Positions 1-5,544 of a stretch of DNA of 5,544 bases are shown piece by piece. This stretch comes from Paludibacter sp. Lineage in GTDB: Bacteria > Bacteroidota > Bacteroidia > Bacteroidales > Paludibacteraceae. Location: assembly GCA_031284665.1 (NCBI GenBank), contig JAITXR010000313.1:1-5544 (forward strand), written 5' to 3'. The translations under genes and the position numbers were made by a program. Each line of letters starts with the position of its first letter. Position 1 is the first letter of the stretch. The notes below the pieces were generated by a model. The model had not been told where the DNA came from, made no database searches, and saw only the letters and a program-made list of their open reading frames with translations.

Positions 1-1365
1 CTGTGCATCGAAGAATATCCGCCCTTCAAAATTTGCGATTCGGGAGAAGACGGAACGGAAATTTTTAATCTCAATATCTTACGAAATTATTTATTTCAAA
101 ATTATCTAAATGGAAATACCAACTTCGACATTAATTTTTACGAGCGCGAAACCTATATTCTGCTTGGAACTCCGGCGCTTACACATGCAACTGTAACGGC
201 GGCAGGCAAAAAGGTTTTCTGCTCCATTATCTCGCCCGACCGGCAGGAATTTTTGTCGATTAACTTAGAATTTGCCGAAACAAAGCACACAAGCGCAGAG
301 TTGACACTTTGCCAAAACGAACTGCCTTATACTTGGAACGATACCATATTTAAAGTTGGGACTGTAAGCGGCGATTACGTTTTTCGCAGGCAAGCCGCAA
401 GTGGCTGCGACAGCATTATAACACTCTCGCTGGTGGTTAATAAGAAGGTTGCCACAAATTTTACGGATATGATTGGGGAAGGCAATACGTACAGCAAACA
501 CGGTTTCGATTTGCCGGAACAAAGAACAATAGGCACTTTTACTTTTAGACAAAACCTGCAAACTTCGCTCGGCTGCGACAGTATAGTAACACTGACTTTG
601 ACGGTAAAAGAAGGGCTGCAAATAGAGATTTATCCTGTACCCGAAATTTGTGGCGACGACTACGAGTTTGTAATAAAATATCTTGTGGAGCCAAATGTTG
701 AAAAAGTTTCGGCGTTTTTTGACGAAAAAGCAACTGCGGCAGGTTTTACAGATATTTCCGCACAGAGCGTGTCTCGGCAATCGATAACAATAGCTTTACC
801 GACAAATATTCGCCCGGATTATTATACAGTAAGGCTGTTTTTTGAAGGCGATGGCTTGACAAAAGAATTTCGGGTTAATTTCGCCGTGCTTTATCCATCG
901 TCCATTATCAGGCAAAAATGGAACGATGTACTTGCGCTGCAAAACGCTAATTATAACGGCGGTTACACTTTTTCGGCATACGAATGGTACAGAAACAATG
1001 TGAAAATTGGCGGCGAAAGCGGCTCGTATCTTTATGTTGGCTTAAATGGAGCTTTGCTCGATTTTACGGCACAATATCGCGCCCGCATAACTCGCATCGA
1101 CGATGGGGTAACGCTTTTCACTTGCCCTATTACACCTGTTCCGCATACTGATTACACGCCTTATCCCACTTTTGTAAATGCAAATCAATATTTCACAATC
1201 AACATCACTAACAAATTGGGCAAAATCACAATTTATAATACTTTTGGAGTCCTAATAAGGGAGCAAAATATTATTGATGGCGCAAATCAAATCCTCGCCC
1301 CAAATTCACCCGGAGCGTATATTTTAAAAATAAACGATAAAAATAGTATGTTAATAGTGAGGTGA
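1..1365 (+). CDS. Partial T9SS-exported surface protein (C-terminal 454 residues) with GCDSI repeats and a sorting domain
   Basis: The frame is open from the left edge to a TGA at 1363-1365, so the 5' end is missing. A TTG at 253 is not a credible start because coherent protein continues upstream (CDSGEDGTEIFNLN, a pattern of large Bacteroidetes adhesin-like proteins). Visible parts, numbered from codon 1: an acidic CDxGEDG repeat-like segment (about 1-80); two repeats ending in GCDSIxTL (starting at 135 and 191, 56 residues apart); a beta-rich module with PSSIIRQKWNDVLALQN (from 299) and NGGYTFSAYEWYRN (from 319), which I recall as a recurrent module in Bacteroidales surface proteins; and a roughly 67-residue C-terminal domain (about 388-454) running from YPTFVNANQ to GAYILKI and a terminal LIVR. 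That end resembles the type A T9SS sorting domain, cleaved after outer-membrane passage. No catalytic domain is visible in this part. It converges on the pectinase gene. The surface location is well supported; the function is unknown. Confidence 0.85.
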   Translation: MCIEEYPPFKICDSGEDGTEIFNLNILRNYLFQNYLNGNTNFDINFYERETYILLGTPALTHATVTAAGKKVFCSIISPDRQEFLSINLEFAETKHTSAELTLCQNELPYTWNDTIFKVGTVSGDYVFRRQAASGCDSIITLSLVVNKKVATNFTDMIGEGNTYSKHGFDLPEQRTIGTFTFRQNLQTSLGCDSIVTLTLTVKEGLQIEIYPVPEICGDDYEFVIKYLVEPNVEKVSAFFDEKATAAGFTDISAQSVSRQSITIALPTNIRPDYYTVRLFFEGDGLTKEFRVNFAVLYPSSIIRQKWNDVLALQNANYNGGYTFSAYEWYRNNVKIGGESGSYLYVGLNGALLDFTAQYRARITRIDDGVTLFTCPITPVPHTDYTPYPTFVNANQYFTINITNKLGKITIYNTFGVLIREQNIIDGANQILAPNSPGAYILKINDKNSMLIVR

Positions 1366-1375
1366 ACGATTTGCT

Positions 1376-1497
1376 AATAAACAATGTGCCAATGTGCCAA
1401 TAAACAATGTGCCAATTAAGAAATTAAGAAATTTAGGAATGAAGAAATTAAGGAATGAAGGAATGAATGTGCAAATAAACAAATAATGCGAATTAAG
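1376..1497. repeat. Low-complexity tandem repeat tract (AATGTGCCAA / GAAATTAAGGAATGAA units)
   Basis: Directly after the surface-protein gene, the 17-mer AATAAACAATGTGCCAA occurs at 1376-1392 and again at 1399-1415, with an extra TGTGCCAA copy between them. The tract then becomes a purine-rich run of AATTAAGAA, GGAATGAAG and GAATGAATG units up to about 1470, and closes with AATGTGCAAATAAACAAATAATGCGAATTAAGAG. No credible reading frame crosses it. Tracts of this type are common between Bacteroidetes genes; their function is unknown. The AATTAAGAAA unit returns in the arms of the inverted repeat at 1667-1714. Confidence 0.75.
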
Positions 1498-1516
1498 AGT
1501 TTGAAATTTACTGTGT

Positions 1517-1650
1517 TTTTGTGCCGTTAGGCACTTCATATTGGTAGAAAAAGTATTGTCATTACGTTTAGCGTGCCGTAGGTACGCAATATATGATTTA
1601 TTTTCATGTCGCGGAGACCTCGGGGCAGGCTCTAACGGGACTGCCTATTT
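1517..1650. repeat. Composite hairpin-bearing intergenic element, probably a dispersed non-coding repeat
   Basis: Two related palindromes are seen. GTGCC-GTTA-GGCAC lies at 1521-1534. GCGTGCC-GTA-GGTACGC lies at 1571-1587; its 7-bp stem includes one G-T pair. Each is followed by an ATAT-containing AT-rich stretch (CATATTGGTAGAAAA, then CAATATATGATTTATTTT). A GC-rich block (about 1604-1646, roughly two thirds G+C) follows, with GGCAG (1624-1628) able to pair with CTGCC (1641-1645). CTAACGGGAC at 1632-1641 matches the reverse complement of 1521-1530 at 9 of 10 bases, so it looks like an inverted third copy. No start-to-stop protein is evident. I associate GTGCCGTAGG...ATATTGGTAGAAA sequences with dispersed intergenic repeats in Bacteroidetes, but this is from memory and not confirmed here. 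Confidence 0.55.
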
Positions 1651-1666
1651 AATTTTTGATTCACAT

Positions 1667-1714
1667 AATTAAGAAATGTAGTAATTAATTCCTAAATTAC
1701 TACATTTCTTAATT
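1667..1714. terminator. Perfect 20-bp inverted repeat, candidate bidirectional terminator
   Basis: Left arm 1667-1686 and right arm 1695-1714 are exact reverse complements (20 of 20), separated by the 8-base loop AATTCCTA. The arms are AT-rich (AATTAAGAAATGTAG...). The structure lies 22 bases beyond the stop of the pectinase gene (minus strand) and about 300 bases beyond the stop of the left gene, so it could stop transcription from both convergent genes. It has few G-C pairs and no clean T-run directly after the stem, so it is not a textbook intrinsic terminator. It may instead be another copy of the AATTAAGAAAT repeat family, arranged as an inverted pair. Confidence 0.55.
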
Positions 1715-1735
1715 TCTCAATTTTCATCGTCAATT

Positions 1736-4700
1736 TTACGAGCCTTTTCCAATTTCCGCCACAATTTGCTCTGCTACAATTCGTTGCCCATCGCCATTCA
1801 TATGTACGCCATCGGGAGCATAGGTGCTAAAACTGTTTTTTAATGTTTTGAAAATATTGATTACCGCAAAGCCTTTTTGACGGGCTATTTTTTCGAGTTG
1901 CGGAATAAGTTTGCCAAGACGCTTGTTTCCACCCACGTATTTGTCGGCTATATTTTTTGTTCCCATTGGCGGCGGAGTGAGGAAAAATATTTTGCCTTTT
2001 TTTGCAAAAACATCACTGTCGTCGGCAAAAAGCACAATATGGTCGAGCATTTCGCTAAAATAATTGGGAATTACCGCCTGTTCAGCCGCAAAATCCTTTT
2101 TTGCATCGTTTGTTCCAAGATTGATAATTATATAGTTAAATTGCGCTCTGCCAATTTGTTGCTGCGCCAAATCCAAGTATTCGCCGATGTTTTTCACAGC
2201 GTTGAGTTCTTCGCGCCCGTTATTATCAAAGGCAATTGTTCGTCCGCTTTGCGAGATGTTTACAATGTTTGCGAGCGGCATTAATTGCTCCAACTGTGCC
2301 ACCCAACCATGAGCAAGTGCAGCGTTTGAATCGCCGATTATCAGGATGTTAGGTGCATTTTTAGCCACAACTCCTTCTTCTGTAACATTTTGCACATTGC
2401 TTGTTTTTTTATGGAAATCTTTCAGTGATTGCACTTCAATGTTTTTGAGTGTAATATTTGTTACCGGCAAATGCTCGTCGCCCTTTATTTCGTAGATTGC
2501 ATCGGCGCTTTGGCAGGCGATATTATCCAAATATATAGCATCGATTTTAGTATAACGAGTTTCGTAAGTAGGCACAAGGTCTTTCCATTGATAAAGCACG
2601 TCCGCATCAATTTCAAAAACTCGTTGTGTTTTGCCTGCTGATAGATTTTCGGCATAAATATTTTCGACAAATCCGCCTCTTCGGTGATTAGTTTTTATAA
2701 ACACAAAACGGTAAACATCAGCAGCAGAGCAGTTTTTCATATACACATTGCGAATGCCGCCCGAAAGTTCGCTGCCGATACCCAAAAGTGTGTGTCCCTT
2801 AATTATTCGACAGTTGCGGATAATAATATTTTCGGTAGGAGTGTTGAGCCGCCAAGCATCGCGATTTCTGCCGGCTTTTATCACCACTGCATCGTCGCCC
2901 TGATCGAAACTGCAATTTTCGACTATAAAATTTCGGGTCATTTCAAGGTCAATTCCATCGTTGTTATGTCCGTGTGCATACACGTCGAGATTACGCGCCA
3001 CACCGCCATTGCAGAGGTAAATATGAATTGTCCAAAATGGACTTTCGCGGATTTTGAAACCGTCGAGCAAAATATTTTCACAGCGATTGAAGTGAATAAG
3101 GTGCGGGCGCATATTAATGTCATCAACAGTCATAATTCTCTGTTCCACAGGCACATCTGTTGCCGCTTGAGTATAAAGCAATTTTGACCCATCGAGGTGC
3201 GCTTGCGGGCGGTCAAACCATTTTGTCCACAAATCCATTTTCGATTTTATAGTTCCTTCGCCGGTAATTGCGATATTGTTACAGTTGTAAGCATAAATCA
3301 GCGGCGAGTAGTTGTAACATTCCATTCCTTCCCACGACACGGGTACGGCGGGGAGATAATCCTGCGGGTCGTCGGAAAAATAAAGCGTTGCGCCTTTTTC
3401 CAAGTGCAGATTTACGTTGCTCATTAAGTGAATTTGACCTGTAAACCATTCGCCTGCCGGAATTACAACTCGCCCGCCACCAAAGGCGTTGCAGGCAGCA
3501 ATAGCATCGGCAATGGGGCGAGTATTTTTTGTTTTTTTGTCGGCAACAGCACCAAAAACATCTATTCTAAAATCTTTATTCGGGAATTGATAAACTTTAA
3601 CCGGCTCCATCAAAAACGGCGCATCGGCTTTTACCAAATCGTAATGTTTCTCAATCTCAACGGCATAAACGTTTTCTTGCCCTTCGAAATTTGCGCGGAA
3701 AATAATCCATTTATTGTCGGGCGAAAAATGAACGTTTGGCTCTAATTTGTAATTATGGTTTTCCATATTTACTAATTTTTGCGACAGTAATTTATTTTTG
3801 TCAATGTTGTAAAGATAAATCCATCTGCCGTTTTTGGCTTTTGCCACTTGTGTAGAATCTCCGCCATCGCCGGCAAGCAATTTTTCGTCCCACGAGGTAG
3901 TGAAGTGAATCGACCACTCGTCGCGCGTGAGTTGGTAGTCGGTTTCCTCGTAGGTTGTCAAGTCAACTTTACCGACAAAAAATGTTGCTCCGCGCGGTTT
4001 TTGCAGGTCGAAATACAGATTTTTCCCGCTTGCCCCAAACCATTCGTGTCCTGCAATTTCCATATCCATAGTGCGGCGATGAATAAGGTGAGGTTTGCCG
4101 CGTTTCATCACGTCGATAGTCCAAATTCTATCCACTTTGTGCCAAGGTCCTTCGTGGCAAAACATCAACAGATTAGGATTTGTGGTCGAAAATTGAATGT
4201 GATTTATCCACGCATTGTCGCTATGAATTTTATCTAATTTTCCTGTTTTGGTATTGATAATAAAGAGAGTGCGGGGAAGTTTAGCATCGTAAACGGCATT
4301 AAAATACTGACTTTTTGAAGGATTAAGGCGGAAAATTTCGGCTTCTTCGGCAGTTGAAAATACGCCTGCGAGCAATGTGCCGTTGCAATTTACGGTGTTG
4401 ATTGAATGTTTTTCGCCGGCTTTGAAAACATAAATCAGACGTTTCTTTTTGCTGACAGTATTGATACTCAATACACTATCGCCCTGCTGGACAAATATTT
4501 CTTTTGTTGCGGCACAAACAATTTCACTGCGCACCGATTGACTTTCGTTTGTAATTTGGTCTATTTTCAGTGTCTGTAAATCCACCTGATACATTTGCAA
4601 ATTTACGGCGTTAAAACTTGAGATTTCCACGCCACGCGGAGTTTCAGCCGATGTTTTTTCTGTTGCGCCGACAAATAACATTTTATTGCCGATAAACGGA

Positions 4701-4885
4701 TTGTTATGAAAGTAAAAACTCATATTTACGCCATCTTTGCGCGTGAGTTTTACAATTTTGTGCCCTGTTTGGGCGTCAATCCATTCGTTGGGCATTATTC
4801 GTCCGCCTGTTTCCATTACCGGCTGGGCGTTTGCCGAAATTAAAGTGCTGATTGCTAATAAAAGAAGTAAGATTTTAGTTTTCAT
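1736..4885 (-). CDS. Exported trimodular pectin-degrading enzyme: PL22-like lyase, GH28 polygalacturonase, SGNH esterase
   Basis: 1049 residues. The start is the ATG at 4885, because a classical signal peptide begins there (MKTKILLLLLAISTLISANA, cleavage expected after ANA at 20). The longer frame from a TTG at 4987 only adds 34 residues of translated repeat. Domain 1 (about 22-415) resembles PL22 oligogalacturonate lyase, a seven-bladed propeller: CHEGPWH 243-249, GHEWF 279-283, YKLEPNVHFSPD 379-390. Domain 2 (about 441-835) is GH28: IDVFGAVAD near its start, NNDGID 641-646, GDD 663-665, GH 697-698, IGSE 703-706, IKT 730-732; the catalytic Asp residues D643, D664 and D665 are present. Domain 3 (about 845-1049) is an SGNH hydrolase: GDS 851-853 with Ser853, SGRT 880-883, GTND 924-927, DGVH 1025-1028 with Asp1025 and His1028. 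Lyase and hydrolase would break galacturonan chains or oligomers while the esterase removes ester groups (acetyl is my inference). There is no lipobox or T9SS domain, so the periplasm is likely. The exact substrate is uncertain. Confidence 0.92.
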   Translation of the reverse strand: MKTKILLLLLAISTLISANAQPVMETGGRIMPNEWIDAQTGHKIVKLTRKDGVNMSFYFHNNPFIGNKMLFVGATEKTSAETPRGVEISSFNAVNLQMYQVDLQTLKIDQITNESQSVRSEIVCAATKEIFVQQGDSVLSINTVSKKKRLIYVFKAGEKHSINTVNCNGTLLAGVFSTAEEAEIFRLNPSKSQYFNAVYDAKLPRTLFIINTKTGKLDKIHSDNAWINHIQFSTTNPNLLMFCHEGPWHKVDRIWTIDVMKRGKPHLIHRRTMDMEIAGHEWFGASGKNLYFDLQKPRGATFFVGKVDLTTYEETDYQLTRDEWSIHFTTSWDEKLLAGDGGDSTQVAKAKNGRWIYLYNIDKNKLLSQKLVNMENHNYKLEPNVHFSPDNKWIIFRANFEGQENVYAVEIEKHYDLVKADAPFLMEPVKVYQFPNKDFRIDVFGAVADKKTKNTRPIADAIAACNAFGGGRVVIPAGEWFTGQIHLMSNVNLHLEKGATLYFSDDPQDYLPAVPVSWEGMECYNYSPLIYAYNCNNIAITGEGTIKSKMDLWTKWFDRPQAHLDGSKLLYTQAATDVPVEQRIMTVDDINMRPHLIHFNRCENILLDGFKIRESPFWTIHIYLCNGGVARNLDVYAHGHNNDGIDLEMTRNFIVENCSFDQGDDAVVIKAGRNRDAWRLNTPTENIIIRNCRIIKGHTLLGIGSELSGGIRNVYMKNCSAADVYRFVFIKTNHRRGGFVENIYAENLSAGKTQRVFEIDADVLYQWKDLVPTYETRYTKIDAIYLDNIACQSADAIYEIKGDEHLPVTNITLKNIEVQSLKDFHKKTSNVQNVTEEGVVAKNAPNILIIGDSNAALAHGWVAQLEQLMPLANIVNISQSGRTIAFDNNGREELNAVKNIGEYLDLAQQQIGRAQFNYIIINLGTNDAKKDFAAEQAVIPNYFSEMLDHIVLFADDSDVFAKKGKIFFLTPPPMGTKNIADKYVGGNKRLGKLIPQLEKIARQKGFAVINIFKTLKNSFSTYAPDGVHMNGDGQRIVAEQIVAEIGKGS

Positions 4886-4919
4886 TTGGTTTTGTGAAAT
4901 TTTATTGTTGGTTGTGTTA

Positions 4920-4993
4920 AGTATTTTAGTATCAAGTGTTTTAGTATCAGGTATTTTAGTATCAAGTATCAAGTATTTTAGTATCAAGTATCA
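4920..4993. repeat. Tandem repeat of 15-bp and 7-bp units between the pectinase and ATPase genes
   Basis: Units of AGTATTTTAGTATCA (15 bp) sit at 4920-4934, 4935-4949 (one change), 4950-4964 (one change) and 4972-4986. Shorter 7-bp units AGTATCA sit at 4965-4971 and 4987-4993, each matching part of the 15-mer. The units are contiguous, with no spacers. The tract begins 35 bases upstream of the pectinase ATG and supplies the TGA stop of the ATPase gene (4984-4986). Read on the minus strand it encodes DTK-rich filler, which explains the false N-terminal extension of the pectinase frame. I see no Bacteroidetes-type promoter (TAnnTTTG) on the minus strand between this tract and the ATG. Confidence 0.85.
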
Positions 4994-5544
4994 AGATATG
5001 AGGTGTCCGTAATTTGTAATTCACAATTCGTAATTGTATTTACTGCTTTAATTGCATTTTGGCATCTTGCAATTCCACTGCCGGTAACTATATGATATTG
5101 AGTGCCGGTAAGTTCAATTTCGGCTCGGTAACGCTCAAAAAGCAGGTTGCGAATATTGCCGTTTTCGCGCACAGGGTCGGGTATCCAAGGCAAATCGGGC
5201 GCACAGAGAAGAAAAAGGTCAAAATGAGTGCGCTCCATTGCTTTTGTTAAAAATTCCGGCACTTTCCCGTAGCAGTATTCAAACCAAACTTTGGTGATTA
5301 TCAAGTCAGTATCAAAAAAAACAAATCGACAATCGGGCTGTTGGTCGTAAAATTCTATTTCTTCGATTTGCTTTTTGGCTATCGTGCAAACATCGTCATA
5401 AGTATAATCGCGCCCCAAATTCTCAACATATTCTCGCGCATATTCCGGCACGGATATTCCGCCGAAATGCGCTGCTAACGCCTCAGTTAACAGCGATTTC
5501 CCTGTTGATTCCGGTCCTGTGATTGATATTTTATACACTGAAGA
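4984..5544 (-). CDS. NadR-like P-loop ATPase, nicotinamide riboside kinase type (5' end uncertain)
   Basis: The first candidate start in the window is a GTG at 5538, giving 184 residues, but the frame stays open to the right edge (two Ser codons upstream). GTG starts are uncommon in this phylum, so the true start may lie outside. Numbered from the GTG: Walker A GPESTGKS at 8-15, PEYAREYVE at 31-39, a Walker B-like segment FVFFDTD at 72-78, and LCAPDLPWIPDPVREN at 111-126, which resembles the lid segment of the ribosylnicotinamide kinase domain of NadR. That domain phosphorylates nicotinamide riboside to NMN in the cytoplasm, for NAD salvage. The NMN adenylyltransferase and DNA-binding domains of full NadR are absent; stand-alone forms are common in Bacteroidetes, often near pnuC, which is not visible here. 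Residues from about 168 on are encoded by repeat DNA. Substrate is inferred; related stand-alone ATPases may act on other nucleosides or vitamins. Confidence 0.85.
   Translation of the reverse strand, partial: SSVYKISITGPESTGKSLLTEALAAHFGGISVPEYAREYVENLGRDYTYDDVCTIAKKQIEEIEFYDQQPDCRFVFFDTDLIITKVWFEYCYGKVPEFLTKAMERTHFDLFLLCAPDLPWIPDPVRENGNIRNLLFERYRAEIELTGTQYHIVTGSGIARCQNAIKAVNTITNCELQITDTSYLDT
5011..5035. repeat. Short imperfect direct repeat AATTTGTAATT / AATTCGTAATT
   Basis: Two 11-bp copies (5011-5021 and 5025-5035) differ at one base and are separated by CAC. They lie inside the 3' end of the ATPase reading frame and encode part of its unusual tail (roughly TNCELQITD). The motif is the AATTACGAATTGTGAATTAC type of filler that I associate with Bacteroidetes intergenic DNA, suggesting that the original stop codon was upstream of this point and was lost. 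Confidence 0.5.

Noticed and set aside
253..255. TTG as the start of the left gene
   Set aside because: The frame is open to the left edge and the upstream codons read as coherent Bacteroidetes surface-protein sequence (CDSGEDGTEIFNL), so the gene is 5'-truncated by the window.
265..780. Minus-strand frame of 171 codons opposite the left gene
   Set aside because: Cys/Arg/Tyr-rich composition with no domain; the plus strand carries the GCDSI repeats in this stretch.
1351..1539. Minus-strand 62-codon frame in the intergenic region
   Set aside because: Its product (repeated FIPKFLNFL-like segments) is a translation of the low-complexity tract rather than a plausible protein.
1604..1646. GC-rich block as a tRNA or other structured RNA gene
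   Set aside because: Too short for a tRNA, with no cloverleaf arms or TTC-like T-loop. Only short stems of about 5 bp can be drawn, so it is kept as part of the repeat element.
2684..3187. Plus-strand frame of 167 codons opposite the GH28 region, and similar frames at 1877-2284, 3428-3745 and 3848-4237
   Set aside because: These are antisense shadows of the pectinase gene. They show no recognisable domain and the opposite strand has clear catalytic motifs.
4886..4987. N-terminal extension of the pectinase frame starting at a TTG (34 extra residues, DTK-rich)
   Set aside because: It is a translation of the AGTATTTTAGTATCA tandem array plus leader DNA. The internal ATG at 4885 begins a textbook signal peptide, which would be buried by the extension.
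4920..4993. CRISPR-like array
   Set aside because: The units are only 7-15 bp and contiguous, with no unique spacers and no cas gene.

Overview
The window looks like chromosomal DNA of an AT-leaning Bacteroidetes bacterium, most likely a member of the Bacteroidales that degrades plant polysaccharides. Three things point that way. The left gene ends in a type IX secretion (T9SS) sorting domain and carries the GCDSI-type surface repeats typical of this phylum. The central gene is a large pectinolytic enzyme of a style common in Bacteroidetes carbohydrate-degradation loci. The intergenic DNA is full of short-unit repeats (AATTAAGAAA, AATGTGCCAAT, AGTATCA, and GTGCCGTAGG hairpins) of a kind I associate with Bacteroidetes genomes. 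No Shine-Dalgarno sequence is visible before the central gene, which also fits.

Layout. Positions 1-1365 (+) are the C-terminal 454 codons of a secreted surface protein that begins outside the window. Positions 1366-1735 are a 370-base gap between convergent genes with no protein gene. It holds a low-complexity tandem repeat, a GC-rich element with small hairpins, and a perfect 20-bp inverted repeat that could terminate both neighbours. Positions 1736-4885 (-) encode a 1049-residue exported enzyme with three catalytic modules: an oligogalacturonate-lyase-like beta-propeller (PL22 type), a GH28 polygalacturonase beta-helix and an SGNH/GDSL esterase. Positions 4920-4993 are a 15-bp/7-bp tandem repeat between this gene and the next. 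Positions 4984-5544 (-) encode a NadR-like P-loop ATPase (nicotinamide riboside kinase-type), whose last residues are encoded by repeat DNA and whose true start may lie beyond the right edge.

How the genes may work together. The central protein is a pectin-processing machine in one polypeptide: backbone hydrolysis (GH28), breakdown of oligogalacturonides by beta-elimination (PL22-like) and removal of ester groups, probably acetyl (SGNH). Its signal peptide and lack of a T9SS domain or lipobox suggest it acts in the periplasm on imported oligosaccharides. The neighbouring ATPase belongs to NAD-precursor salvage and has no obvious link to pectin. The left gene is a separate convergent unit. The trimodular enzyme and the repeat-filled intergenic DNA are the most notable content. 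I see no mobile-element protein, CRISPR array, tRNA or rRNA.
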